Notes under the pieces: model-generated
What the model saw: only the letters and a program-made list of their open reading frames with translations
Told to the model about the DNA's origin: nothing
The model's database searches: none
Part shown: positions 19,858 through 31,351 of the stretch, piece after piece
Numbering within the stretch: the first letter of the stretch is position 1
Layout: each line of letters opens with the position of its first letter
Origin: Rhodanobacter humi
Lineage (GTDB): Bacteria; Pseudomonadota; Gammaproteobacteria; Xanthomonadales; Rhodanobacteraceae
NCBI RefSeq assembly: GCF_041107455.1
Contig: NZ_JBGBPY010000001.1
Coordinates: 3,596,001-3,660,000, forward strand
DNA length: 64,000 nt
Direction: 5' to 3'
Made by a program: the position numbers and the translations under genes

Positions 19858-19929
19858 TTGATCGCCGGTCGGCCCACATGAAGACGGAATCCCTCCGGTT
19901 CCGTCCACGCACAGAGGCCGTCGTCCCAC

Positions 19930-21264
19930 GTGTTTGATCGTCAGAAGAAAGGCGAGCGCGCCGTCCTCGTGCTCCCGCATGCCCGCGGTGGCGGCGACGC
20001 CGAGCGTCGCGCCGCCGAATTCGCCGAACTGGTGAAATCCGCCGGCGCCGAGATCCTGGGCAGCGTCACCGCCCGGGTCGAGGCGCCGAACCCGCGCTAT
20101 TACATCGGCAGCGGCAAGGCCGACGAACTGGCCGAGATGGTGCGCGCGCTGGACGCCGACCTGGTGCTGGTCGACCACCTGCTCAGCCCGGTGCAGGAGC
20201 GCAACCTCGAAAAGCACCTCAGTGCGCGCGTGGTCGACCGCGCCGGCCTGATCCTGGACATCTTCGCCCAGCGCGCCCGCTCGCACGAAGGCAAGCTGGA
20301 AGTGGAGCTGGCCCAGCTCAAGCACCTGGCCACGCGACTGGTGCGCGGCTGGACCCATCTGGACGCCCAGCGCGGCGGTGCGATCGGCAACCGCGGCCCC
20401 GGCGAAACCCAGCTGGAAACCGACCGCCGCCTGCTCGCCGAGCGGGTGAAGCAGCTCACCAAGCGTCTGGAGAAAGTGCAGACCCAGCGCGGCCAGCAGC
20501 GCCGTGCGCGCCTGCGCAACACGGTGCCGCGGGTGGCGCTGGTGGGCTATACCAACGCCGGCAAGTCCACCTTGTTCAACACGCTCACCGCCGGCGCCGT
20601 GTATGCCGCCGACCAGCTGTTCGCCACGCTCGATCCCACCGTGCGCCGGCTCGACGACCTCGCCTGCGGCCCGGCGGTGATCGCCGACACCGTGGGCTTC
20701 ATCCGCGAGCTGCCGCACGACCTCGTCGCGGCGTTCCGCGGCACCCTGGCCGAGGCGCGCGACGCCGACCTGCTGCTGCACGTCAGCGATGCCGCCGACG
20801 AGGAGCGCGAGCCGCTGCGCCGCGTGGTCGACCAGGTGCTGGAGGAGATCGGCGCCGGCGACGTGCCGCAGCTGCGGGTGTTCAACAAGATAGATTTGAT
20901 GGAAGGTGAAGCCGGGATGCAGCCGCGCATCGACCGCGATGCCGAGGGCAGGCCGCAGGCGGTGTGGCTGTCGGCCGCCACCGGTGCGGGCATCGAGCTG
21001 CTGCGCCAGGCGCTGGGCGAGTTGCTCGGTGGCGAGCGGGTGCAGTCCGAGTTGCGCCTGCCGCTGACGGCCGGGCGGCTGCATGCGCGGCTTAAGGCGG
21101 TGGGTGCGATCGCCGGCGAGCAGGTGGACGAGCACGGCTGGCGTCTACGCATCGACGCGCCGCGCAGCGTGATCGCGCCGCTCAACGGCGGCAGCGCGGC
21201 GGAAACCGAGTTGCTGCGTGCGCTGCTGGTCGCTCCAGCCCCGGATTCCGCCACGCTCTGCTAG
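19930..21264 (+). CDS. hflX: Ribosome-associated GTPase HflX
   Basis: A 444-aa GTPase that splits stalled ribosomes. The N-terminal HflX domain shows NPRYYIGSGKADEL and DHLLSPVQERNLEK. The GTPase domain has the P-loop GYTNAGKSTLFN at about residues 206-217, the switch DTVGFIRELPHDLV, and NKIDLMEG. The start is GTG (VFDRQKK...), 72 bp after hfq. This is the family's normal length. Confidence 0.95.
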   Translation: MFDRQKKGERAVLVLPHARGGGDAERRAAEFAELVKSAGAEILGSVTARVEAPNPRYYIGSGKADELAEMVRALDADLVLVDHLLSPVQERNLEKHLSARVVDRAGLILDIFAQRARSHEGKLEVELAQLKHLATRLVRGWTHLDAQRGGAIGNRGPGETQLETDRRLLAERVKQLTKRLEKVQTQRGQQRRARLRNTVPRVALVGYTNAGKSTLFNTLTAGAVYAADQLFATLDPTVRRLDDLACGPAVIADTVGFIRELPHDLVAAFRGTLAEARDADLLLHVSDAADEEREPLRRVVDQVLEEIGAGDVPQLRVFNKIDLMEGEAGMQPRIDRDAEGRPQAVWLSAATGAGIELLRQALGELLGGERVQSELRLPLTAGRLHARLKAVGAIAGEQVDEHGWRLRIDAPRSVIAPLNGGSAAETELLRALLVAPAPDSATLC

Positions 21265-21405
21265 AATCCCAATCGTTTGCGCGGCCGAAAAATCTTCGGC
21301 GCCACCTCGACAGGCAGCCCGGTCACGCCTCATGCGATTTCTGTTCAACCTGATGTGTTCCGGCGCGGTTTGCCGGCCTCCCCAGCGGCCCGAAGGAGAC
21401 TGACA

Positions 21406-22481
21406 TTGGCCTGGAATGAACCCGGTGGCGGGCAGAAAGACCCCTGGAACCGGCAGCGCCCGAACAGCAACAAGTTCTCGGCGGATCAGCTGCTGAAGAA
21501 CCTCGGCGATCACCTGGGCCGGCTGGGCCGCGGCCCCGGCGGCATCCTCACCGCGATCATCGTGCTGGTCGTGGTGGGCCTGCTGATGAGCAGCTACACC
21601 ATCATCGACGCTCGCCAGGTCGGCGTGGTGCTGCGCTTCGGCGAGTACTCGCGCACGCTGCCGCCGGGCTTCCACCTCAAGCTGCCGCGCCCGATCGAGG
21701 CGGTGGACAAGGTCGAGGCCACGCGCATCCGCTCGGTCAACGACCGCGTGTCCATGCTGACCCGCGACGAGAACATCATCACCGTCGATTTCACCGTGCA
21801 GTACCAGGTGGACGATGCCCGCAAGTACCTGTTCTCGGTGAACGACCCGGACGGCAGCGTCAGCGCGGCGGCCGAGGCGGCCGTGCGTTCTGTGATCGGT
21901 TCCAGCGACATGGACCAGATCCTTTCCGCCGCCGGCGCCAACCTGGTGACCGAGGCGCAGCAGGCGCTGCAGAAGACGCTGGACAGCTATCACAGCGGCC
22001 TGCGCGTCACCGAGGTGAGCTTCCAGAACGTGGCGCCGCCGGCCGAGGTGAAGGACGCCTTCGACGACGTCAACAATGCGCGCGAGGACAAGCAGAGCAT
22101 CGAGAACGCCGCGCAGGCCTATGCCAGCAAGGTGGTGCCGGTGGCGCGCGGCGACGCGGCGCGCATCGCCGCCGAGGCTTCCGGCTACCAGGCCGAGCGC
22201 ATCGCCCGTGCACAGGGCGACGCCGCCCGCTTCGATCTGCTGCTGAAGGAATACAAGGCTGCGCCCGCGGTGACCCGCAAGCGGTTGTGGCTGGAAACGA
22301 TGGAACAGGTGATGGCCGACAACCCGAAGGTGATCGACGGCTCCGGCGGCCGCAACATCATCAACCTGCCGGCCGGTGAAAAGGCGCGCGATGCCGTCGA
22401 CACCGGCGGCAAGGCCGCCGCGGCGACCTCGGCTTCGGCCGGCTCCGGCAGCGATGCGGCCGCAGCCAAGGGAGGCCAGCC

Positions 22482-22485
<4 letters not shown>
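21406..22485 (+). CDS. hflK: FtsH modulator subunit HflK
   Basis: A 359-aa SPFH/band-7 protein. A short cytoplasmic segment rich in Gly and Asn is followed by a membrane anchor (ILTAIIVLVVVGLLMSSYTI, about residues 46-65), the prohibitin-like domain (VGVVLRFGEYSRTLPPGFHLKLP), a coiled coil and an Ala/Gly tail. With HflC it encloses the FtsH protease in the inner membrane and restrains it. The start is TTG at 21406, chosen because homology begins at LAWNEPGGG and GGAGACTGACA places a ribosome site at the right distance; no ATG fits. Its stop overlaps the hflC start by 4 bp. Confidence 0.93.
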
Positions 22486-24771
<2,286 letters not shown>

Positions 24772-24799
24772 GCACCGATCGCCGCTCGCTGCACACACG

Positions 24800-24822
24800 A
24801 AAGCCCCGCCATGCGGGGCTTT
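24800..24822 (+). terminator. Terminator hairpin after purA
   Basis: AAAGCCCCGC, CAT, GCGGGGCTTT. The symmetric A/T flanks suit use by purA and by the converging Ala-rich gene. Confidence 0.75.
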
Positions 24823-24883
24823 CTGTTGCCGTGGTCACCCGGCCATCCGTGGCCGGGCCGAGAGGTTGAGAAACCGCAAACCC

Positions 24884-25870
24884 TCAGTGCTGCTGCGCGT
24901 CCGCATTGGCGCTGCCGCCGGCCTGCGCCGAGGCGGAGAGGCCGCCATTGGCCGAGCCCTGGGCACCGGCCTGACCGCTGGCGGCCGCAGACCCCTGCGC
25001 GCCCGACATCGAACCGGCACCGGCCTGCGTGCTGCCGTTGCCGGCAGCCGCGCCCGATGCATGGGCCGAACGGTTGTCGGCGCTGCTCATGGGCTTGGAC
25101 GTCTGTGACGACGGAGCGGACTGGTTGCCCGACGCCTGGCCCGACGATTGGCTCGCCGTGCTCGAGTCGACCAAACCCGCAGGCGAGGAAGCGTTGCCGG
25201 CGCCATTCGTCGCGAGCGCGCCGGCGCCTTGGGCCGAGGACACGCCATTACCGATGGTTTGTCCGGCCGCGCCCTCGGCGTTTGCCGCTGCATTGCCGGC
25301 TGCGTTGCGCGCGCCGTTCAACGCGCCGCGGGCACTGCTTGCGGCCGACGAAGCCGCGGAACGCGCCTGGCCCACGGCTTGGCCAGCCGCGCCCGTTGCC
25401 GCATCGCGCATCCCGGAACCGTCGATGCCACCGGTCGCGGCGGCGCCCAGGTTGGCCGCGGCGTTCGCCGCGGTCTGGCCGGCATGGTTGGCGTTCGCAG
25501 CGCCGGCGAGGCTGGCGACGCCGTTCGCGCTCGCCTGGCTATTCGACGGAAGGGCTGCCTGCGTCGCGGTTTGCGTCGCGGTTTGCGTCACGGCATGCGT
25601 CGTCGCAGCGGCGTTCGACGCGGCACGCTGGCGCAGGCGTTCGGCCCGGCGTTCGGCGGCGCGGCGATTGATGTCGGGCAGGTCGAGGGCGCCCATGCCG
25701 CGCGCGGAGCCGCCGATCTGGCCACCCAGTTGCCCGGTCATGGCGGGAACCTGGCCGCCCAGCCTGCCGGCGAGGCCGCCACTGCCCAGGACCTGGGCGT
25801 GCGTCGGCGTGATCGCGGCCAAGGCCAGGCTGCCGGCGAGCAGGGTGAGGTTGAGTGTCGTGTTGCGCAT
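24884..25870 (-). CDS. Ala/Ser/Gly-rich secreted protein
   Basis: A 328-aa protein of unknown function with a clear signal peptide (MRNTTLNLTLLAGSLALAA, cleavage after THAQ). The first ~80 mature residues are Gly-rich with GGLAGRLGGQ and a basic patch NRRAAERRAERLRQR. The rest is low-complexity Ala/Ser/Asn/Gln sequence, including a TQTATQTATQ tract. No cysteine and no catalytic motif are seen. It may be a surface or matrix component, or a substrate of the neighbouring protease. It starts 100 bp downstream of the S8 peptidase gene on the same strand; that protease and this protein both begin their mature parts with AQVLG, a striking match. Confidence 0.65.
   Translation of the reverse strand: MRNTTLNLTLLAGSLALAAITPTHAQVLGSGGLAGRLGGQVPAMTGQLGGQIGGSARGMGALDLPDINRRAAERRAERLRQRAASNAAATTHAVTQTATQTATQAALPSNSQASANGVASLAGAANANHAGQTAANAAANLGAAATGGIDGSGMRDAATGAAGQAVGQARSAASSAASSARGALNGARNAAGNAAANAEGAAGQTIGNGVSSAQGAGALATNGAGNASSPAGLVDSSTASQSSGQASGNQSAPSSQTSKPMSSADNRSAHASGAAAGNGSTQAGAGSMSGAQGSAAASGQAGAQGSANGGLSASAQAGGSANADAQQH
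25556..25600. repeat. 12-bp tandem repeat inside the Ala-rich gene
   Basis: Three to four imperfect copies of GTCGCGGTTTGC on the plus strand encode the TQTATQTATQ tract of the minus-strand gene. The array is in frame. Confidence 0.6.
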
Positions 25871-25970
25871 GGAAGGACCTCCTGCCGGCGGCGAATCCGC
25901 GGCTTGCAGGGTCCATTACGCGTGGGCCTGGGCGATCCTTCCGCGACGCGCGGGCGCGGTTGGAAAACGT

Positions 25971-27218
25971 TCAGTTTCCCGGCGACAGCAGGCCGTGGCC
26001 GCAGCGCGGGCCGAGCGCATGCGCCTCGCCGATCAGGGATTGCAGCACCCGGGCCGCGGCGTCCGGACGGGGCGCAGCCAGCAGGCGATCGGCCAGGCGC
26101 GCCACGATCGGCGCGGCGAACGAGGTGCCGCGCAGCATCGCGCGGCCGTGGCCGATCACGCCGGACGCGCAGAACGCCACCTGCGCGCCGCTGGCCGCCT
26201 CGGGCAGCACGCGGTCGTGCGCGTCGACGCCGCTGACGCCGATCACGCCGGGGTAGGCCGCGGGGAAGAGCGGCGGCGCCGCGGGTCCGTCGTTGCCGAC
26301 CGCGGCGACCAGCACGTGGCCGCGCGCGATCATCGCCTGCACCGCGCGCGCGAGCACCGGGTTGTCGGGCCCGACCAGACTGATGTTGATCACCGGCACG
26401 CCTGCGCCGGCCATCCACGCGAGCGCGTCGACGAGGCCGGAGGTGGTGCCGCCGACCGCGTCGCCGCACCACAGGTCGGCGGCGTACAAGGTGTCCGGAT
26501 CGCCGGCGACGAGGCGCGCGGCGACCGCCGTGCCGTGTCGCGACGGGTTGGGTTTCGTGCAGCCGTAGCGTTCGATGTGCGCTTGCGCCAGCGCGGGATC
26601 GCTCGGGTCGACGCCGCCGTCGACCAGTCCGATGCGGTGCGCTGTTGCGGTGGATGACGGCGTGGCGGGCGTGCTGGTTGTGCCTGCATCGCCGCCGCCT
26701 GCCGGCAGGTAGAGGTGCTGGTAGGCGAAGGTCGCCGCCGGTGCGGCCTGCTGCAGCGCGCGCAGTGCCGCCGCCGTGCCGCGGCCGCGGGTGTCGTGCA
26801 GGACTGCGAAGTCCAATCCCAGCGTCGTGTCCGCCGCGGTCGCGGGCGCCACCTCGAATCCCAGCGCGCGCACCGCGTCGAGCGACGCTCCCGTCAGGCC
26901 GGTGACGAGGAATTCGCCGCGCAGGATCGGCGCGCCCCGCGGATCGACGTCGACGCGGCGCGGCTCGCTGCGCAGCAGGTTGCGGATCTGCAGCTTGCGG
27001 CTGAGGGTTTGCGTCTGCTGCAGCAGGTCGTCGACGCCGCGCAGGTTCGTCGCGGGCACGCTGAGGGGCAGCGGCGTGGCGGGAAGCGGCAGGCTGCTGG
27101 GCAGGCGCTGCAGCGGGCCGAGCACCTGCGCCTGCGCCGGTGCGGCGCGGCCTAGCGACAGCAGCACGAGCAGCATCGGCACGAACAGGGTGGAAACGCG
27201 TAGCGGTGGCATCGCCAT
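25971..27218 (-). CDS. S8 family (subtilisin-like) secreted protease
   Basis: A 415-aa serine protease. A signal peptide (FVPMLLVLLSLGRAAPAQA) is followed by a putative prosegment of about 130 residues. The catalytic domain is recognisable by IGLVDGGVD (Asp), SRHGTAVAA (His), NISLVGPDNP, AAVGNDGPAAPPLFPA (oxyanion Asn) and RGTSFAAPIVA (Ser). The catalytic domain is short for the family. Expected to act in the periplasm or outside. It lies divergent from the ECF sigma/anti-sigma pair and directly upstream of the Ala-rich secreted protein, so all four genes may form one regulatory unit (inference). Confidence 0.88.
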   Translation of the reverse strand: MAMPPLRVSTLFVPMLLVLLSLGRAAPAQAQVLGPLQRLPSSLPLPATPLPLSVPATNLRGVDDLLQQTQTLSRKLQIRNLLRSEPRRVDVDPRGAPILRGEFLVTGLTGASLDAVRALGFEVAPATAADTTLGLDFAVLHDTRGRGTAAALRALQQAAPAATFAYQHLYLPAGGGDAGTTSTPATPSSTATAHRIGLVDGGVDPSDPALAQAHIERYGCTKPNPSRHGTAVAARLVAGDPDTLYAADLWCGDAVGGTTSGLVDALAWMAGAGVPVINISLVGPDNPVLARAVQAMIARGHVLVAAVGNDGPAAPPLFPAAYPGVIGVSGVDAHDRVLPEAASGAQVAFCASGVIGHGRAMLRGTSFAAPIVARLADRLLAAPRPDAAARVLQSLIGEAHALGPRCGHGLLSPGN

Positions 27219-27333
27219 GCACCTCGGGGACGATGGGGCCAGATGCTAGCATTGCCTCGCTTTATTCCCCCGAACCGCGCCGTCGCGCGCGAGGGAAGGA
27301 ATCCGCCCCGCCAGACGTAATGGAAGGTGATGC

Positions 27334-27825
27334 GTGCATTCGAGCGATGCCGTGCGCGAAGGTCTGATCCCGTTGCTGCCGCGCCTGCGCCGTCTCGCGC
27401 GGGCGTTGGCCGGGCAGGTCGCCGATGCCGACGACTTGGTGCAAATCGTGTTGGAACGCGCGCTCGCCCGATCCGCGCAGTGGCGGCCGGACGCCGCGCT
27501 GGACAAGTGGGTGTTCGCGATTGCGCGCAACGCCTGGCGGGACGAGTTGCGCGCGCGCGGCCGGGCACAGCATGTGTTCGCGCCGGAGGAAGCCGGCGAG
27601 GCGGTGGCCGATGGCAGCGAAGCGCGGCGCACGCAGCAGATGGAACTGGCGCAGGCGCTGGCGATGTTGCCGCCGGACCATCGCGAAGTGGTGGCGCTGG
27701 TGCTGGTTGAAGGCCTGTCCTACGACGAGGCCGCCGCCTTGTTGGAGGTGCCGGTGGGCACCGTCACCAGTCGCCTGGCCCGTGCCCGTGCCAGCTTGCA
27801 GGCCCATCTTGGGAACGATGCATGA
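27334..27825 (+). CDS. ECF-type RNA polymerase sigma factor
   Basis: A 163-aa sigma-70 family factor with only regions 2 and 4. Region 2 has ADADDLVQIVLERAL and DKWVFAIARNAWRDELR. Region 4 has LPPDHREVVALVLVEGLSYDEAAALLEVPVG and the helix TVTSRLARAR. The start is GTG at 27334, 6 nt after GGAAGG. Its stop overlaps the anti-sigma gene by 4 bp, so the pair is translationally coupled. The target promoter motif is not known; the divergent S8 peptidase gene is the obvious candidate target. Confidence 0.92.
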   Translation: MHSSDAVREGLIPLLPRLRRLARALAGQVADADDLVQIVLERALARSAQWRPDAALDKWVFAIARNAWRDELRARGRAQHVFAPEEAGEAVADGSEARRTQQMELAQALAMLPPDHREVVALVLVEGLSYDEAAALLEVPVGTVTSRLARARASLQAHLGNDA

Positions 27826-28565
27826 ATCCGATCGACGACGACACCTTGCAGGCTTACGTGGACGGCGAACTCGACGCCGCGGCGCGTGCGCGCGTCGATG
27901 CCGCACTGGCGCAGGACGAGGCACTGGCCCGCCGCGTACGGCAGTTGCAGGCCCTGAATGCGCGACTCCGGGCCGCGTTCGATCCGGTGCTGGACGAACC
28001 GGTGCCTGAGCATCTGTCCGCGCTGTTGCAGCCGCGGTCCGCGCCGGCGGCGACGGTCGTGCCATTCGATGCACGCGGCACGGCCGCCGTCCGTCGCCAT
28101 GCGATGCGCAGCCGGTGGTTGCCGGGGGCCGCGCTTGCGGCATCGCTGGCCATGCTTGCCGCCGGCCTGTGGTGGTGGCAATCCGGCAGCGCCCTGGTGC
28201 GCACGCAGGGTGGTCAGCAATTCGCCGCGGGCACGCTGGCCCGCGCGCTCGACCACGAACTGGCGAGCGCGCCGGATGCGCGTGCACCGGTTGCGATCGG
28301 TCTGAGTTTCCGTTCTGCCGACGGGGATATCTGCCGCACTTTCACCATCCGCATACCACCGTCGCGCGCCGGGCTTGCCTGCCATTCCGCCGCGGGCTGG
28401 GCGCTGCCCGTGCTGGGGCCTTCGGTCCTGCCCGAAGGTGGCGACTTGCGCCAAGCGGCCAGCGAGTTGCCGCCAGCGGTGCAGGCCGCGATCGATGCGC
28501 GCTTGCGCGGCAATGTTTTCGATGCGCGGCAGGAACGCACGGCGCGGGCGGCTGGCTGGCGCTGA
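27822..28565 (+). CDS. Membrane anti-sigma factor
   Basis: A 247-aa protein with a short cytoplasmic N-terminal domain of the anti-sigma type (DDDTLQAYVDGELDAAARARV), one membrane helix at about residues 98-118 (LPGAALAASLAMLAAGLWWW) and a periplasmic domain of about 125 residues. No zinc-binding HxxxCxxC is present, so it belongs to the zinc-free class. Expected to hold the cognate sigma factor at the membrane until a periplasmic signal arrives. It overlaps the sigma gene by ATGA. Confidence 0.85.
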   Translation: MNPIDDDTLQAYVDGELDAAARARVDAALAQDEALARRVRQLQALNARLRAAFDPVLDEPVPEHLSALLQPRSAPAATVVPFDARGTAAVRRHAMRSRWLPGAALAASLAMLAAGLWWWQSGSALVRTQGGQQFAAGTLARALDHELASAPDARAPVAIGLSFRSADGDICRTFTIRIPPSRAGLACHSAAGWALPVLGPSVLPEGGDLRQAASELPPAVQAAIDARLRGNVFDARQERTARAAGWR

Positions 28566-28772
28566 AGTCGCCGCGCATCGCGGTGCACCGGTGATCCAGG
28601 GGTGCAGTGCATCGGCGCCTAGGTGCGTGCCGCGAGGTGCTTCCATGGCGGTGATGCATCAACTTGCCGCTGGTCGACCAGCGCGCCATGGCTGCCGGTG
28701 CCGCGACGAGCGCGCGTCCGCCGGGAATGCAGTCGGCCATCGACCGGAAGATGGGACAGCGACGGAGCGCGC

Positions 28773-28991
28773 TTACCGCCCCTTCGCGAGAACGGCCGCG
28801 CGCATGCAGCGATCGAACGCGACGTTGCGCAAGCCGACGCCAGTGCTGTCCACGGCATAGGCGGGGGCAACGGCGGCACGTACCCGGCAGTCGCGCTGGG
28901 CGTGCAGGCGCTGCACGTCGCGATCGATGAGATGGGTGGCGCAGGCGGCAAGGCAAAGGCAGGCCAGGCCGGCAATCGTCGGCTTCAGCAT
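28773..28991 (-). CDS. Small lipoprotein, unknown function
   Basis: A 72-aa product with a lipoprotein signal (MLKPTIAGLACLCLAAC, lipobox LAAC). The mature part of about 55 residues holds two further cysteines (RDCRVRAA and FDRCMRAA) that could form a disulfide. The start is the ATG preceded by CCGGAAAACCC; a longer reading would prepend a non-signal sequence. It lies 62 bp downstream of the response regulator on the same strand. No family is recognised. Confidence 0.6.
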   Translation of the reverse strand: MLKPTIAGLACLCLAACATHLIDRDVQRLHAQRDCRVRAAVAPAYAVDSTGVGLRNVAFDRCMRAAVLAKGR

Positions 28992-29053
28992 GATGGGTTT
29001 TCCGGAGTGGTGGGGTTCATGCGCGGCTCGTGCATGGCGAGCCGCGGGCGGGG

Positions 29054-29824
29054 TCACATGTTGCGGAACAGCGCCATGAAGGGCTGGCTCACGGTGAGGG
29101 TCTCGGGGCGTTGTCGGAGGCGCACGGTGCCCTTGCCGCTGTCATCGCGGACGATGGAGGCGATCGCTTTCAGGTTGACGATGGTGGAACGGTGGATCTG
29201 CTTGAACACGGCCGGGTCGAGCTGCTCCAGCAGCTCGCGGATCGGCTTGCGCAGCAGTGCTTCGCCGTCGGCGGTCATCGCCACGGTGTATTTGTGGTCG
29301 GCGCGGAAGTAGGCGACGTCGTCCACCATGATCAGCCGCGTCTCGCGGCCGGTGCCGGCGGTGATCCAGGTGAGCGGCGGCGCGTCGCCGGTCCGCCCGG
29401 TGCCTTGCGCCAGCTCGCGCAACAACAGGGCGAGGTCGCCGCGCGCGGCCTGGCCGGCGGTGGCGCGGCGCTTCAGCCGTTCGACGGTGGCGGCCAGCCG
29501 CTCGACGGCGATGGGCTTGAGCAGGTAGTCGATCGCGCCGCGCTCGAAGGCGTCGATGGCGTACTGGTCGTAGGCGGTGGTGAACACCACCTGCGTGGCG
29601 GGGCTGGCCTCGGCTGCGGCGGCGGCCACTTCCAGGCCGCTCAGGCCGGGCATGCGGATGTCGAGGAAGGCCACGTCCGGTTGCTGCGTGGCGATGGCGT
29701 CGAGCGCGTCGGCGCCGTTGTCGCAATCGGCGATCACGTCCAGTTCCGGCCACGTTGCCTGGAGCAGGCGGCGCAGCGCATCGCGCAGCAGCGGTTCGTC
29801 CTCGGCGATCACGGCGCGGCTCAT
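29054..29824 (-). CDS. LytTR-family response regulator
   Basis: A 256-aa regulator with a receiver domain (acidic pocket EDE at residues 8-10, phosphoacceptor Asp55 in VAFLDIRMPG, TTAYDQYA, and Lys in YLLKPI) and a C-terminal LytTR DNA-binding domain (YFRADHKYTVAMTADGE, FKQIHRSTIVNL). This is the AlgR/LytR/BtsR class, which binds direct repeats. Its start overlaps the stop of the upstream kinase gene by 4 bp, so they are a cognate pair. Confidence 0.93.
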   Translation of the reverse strand: MSRAVIAEDEPLLRDALRRLLQATWPELDVIADCDNGADALDAIATQQPDVAFLDIRMPGLSGLEVAAAAAEASPATQVVFTTAYDQYAIDAFERGAIDYLLKPIAVERLAATVERLKRRATAGQAARGDLALLLRELAQGTGRTGDAPPLTWITAGTGRETRLIMVDDVAYFRADHKYTVAMTADGEALLRKPIRELLEQLDPAVFKQIHRSTIVNLKAIASIVRDDSGKGTVRLRQRPETLTVSQPFMALFRNM

Positions 29825-31083
29825 GGGCGCGATTCCGTTGCGATCAGTTCAACCTGTTGCGTCGGCACGGTGAGCGTGGCGGCCACGCCTTCCGGCGCGT
29901 TGGCGACCACCGCCAGCGAGGCGCGCGGACCGTACACGAGTTGCAGGCGTTCGCGCACGTTCTTCAGGCCGATGCCGGTGCCGCCACCGGCCGCGCCGAA
30001 GCCCTGGCCGTCATCCGCCACGGTGATCGCCACGCTGTCGCCGTCCAGGCGGGCGAGGATCCACACGGTGCCGCCGCCGGGCTTGGGTTCCAGGCCGTGC
30101 TTGATCGCGTTCTCCACCAGGGTTTGCAGCATCATCGGCGGCAACGTGATGGCGCGCAGCGCGTCGGGCACGTCGATCCTCATCTCCAGCCGCGCACCCA
30201 TGCGGATCTTCAGGATTTCGAGATAGGCGCGGGCGCGTTCCAGCTCCTCGCCGAGCGTGGACAGCGTTTCCTCCGCGCTGGGCAACGAGTGGCGCAGGTA
30301 CTGGATGAGATGGCCCAACATGCGGTCGGCCTGCGCCGGTTCGCTGCGCGTGAGGTATTGCGCGCTGGCCAGCGTGTTGTAGAGGAAGTGCGGTTCCACC
30401 TGCGCGTGCAGCAGGTTGAGCCTGGCCTGCGCCAGTTCCTTGTCGGTGGCGGCTTGGGTGGCGGCCTGCTGTTCGCGGCGGCGGCGTTCGGCCACGCGGC
30501 GGGCGAGGGCGCGGGAGATCGCCTCGGCGTTGATCAGGTTGGTGCCGTCGTCCACGCGGAACCAGTCGGTCCAGGCACCGCTTTCCGGTTCGCATACCAG
30601 GGTGACGCTGCCGATACCGTCGCCCGGCGTCACCGTGGCGAAGATCTGGTTGCGCCGGCTACCCAGCCAGCTGAACGGGTTGAGCCAGCCGAGCACGGCG
30701 CGGCCGTAGGGATTCGGGCGGCGAACCTTGGAGCGCACCTGCAGGCTGTCGCGGGCGCTTTCGATTTCCTCGGTGTGGGGCAGTTCTCGGATCGCCGCGT
30801 CCAGCATGTCGAACGCCTCGCCGGCCTCGAACGGCAGCTCGATCTGCCGGCGCTGACGGTTGCCCAGCGTGTCCAGGTTCACGTGCCCGGCGATCAGGCG
30901 CACGCGGCGCAGGTGCGAGAACGCGCCGGTGATCACCAGCGCCAGCACCACGATGACGATGATCTCCGGCAGCGGATCCATGCCATGGAACGGGCCGCTG
31001 CTGAAGATCAGGGTCAGCACCAAGGCCAACATCAGCAGCCAGGCGATGGCCAGCCTCGCCACGAAGAAAAAGCCCTTGATCAC
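29821..31083 (-). CDS. LytS/AlgZ-type sensor histidine kinase
   Basis: A protein of about 420 aa. Two membrane helices lie at the N-terminus (FFFVARLAIAWLLMLALVL and EIIVIVVLALVITGAF), with a cytoplasmic linker after them. The His_kinase domain has the phosphoacceptor motif HAQVEPHFLYNTLA, the N-box VENAIKHGLEP and the G-box ADDGQGFG. The start is uncertain: GTG at 31083 (VIKGFFFV) sits just before the first helix; an ATG at 31152 would add 23 residues. It phosphorylates the LytTR regulator that follows. The signal sensed is not evident. Confidence 0.88.
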   Translation of the reverse strand: MIKGFFFVARLAIAWLLMLALVLTLIFSSGPFHGMDPLPEIIVIVVLALVITGAFSHLRRVRLIAGHVNLDTLGNRQRRQIELPFEAGEAFDMLDAAIRELPHTEEIESARDSLQVRSKVRRPNPYGRAVLGWLNPFSWLGSRRNQIFATVTPGDGIGSVTLVCEPESGAWTDWFRVDDGTNLINAEAISRALARRVAERRRREQQAATQAATDKELAQARLNLLHAQVEPHFLYNTLASAQYLTRSEPAQADRMLGHLIQYLRHSLPSAEETLSTLGEELERARAYLEILKIRMGARLEMRIDVPDALRAITLPPMMLQTLVENAIKHGLEPKPGGGTVWILARLDGDSVAITVADDGQGFGAAGGGTGIGLKNVRERLQLVYGPRASLAVVANAPEGVAATLTVPTQQVELIATESRP

Positions 31084-31351
31084 GGTGATGCCCCCGCTGC
31101 TGGATCGATGGAGGCGAGCATAGCTGCCGCCCCGGCGGCTTTCGCCGGCCATGCGATGAAGACTGGCCTGGCGGGCGCAAAGCGGGCAAAACGCGACGTG
31201 AAGCCTCGGCGGCGCATCCGGCTCGGCCATGACTTCCGGCTGTTCCTGCCCGCCGTCGCTGGCGCGACGATGCGCGACACCCGTTTTTCCGTTTCCGTGT
31301 GCGGCGCCGCATGGCGCCGCACCCCATGCATGACCATCAGGAGAGGCTCTC

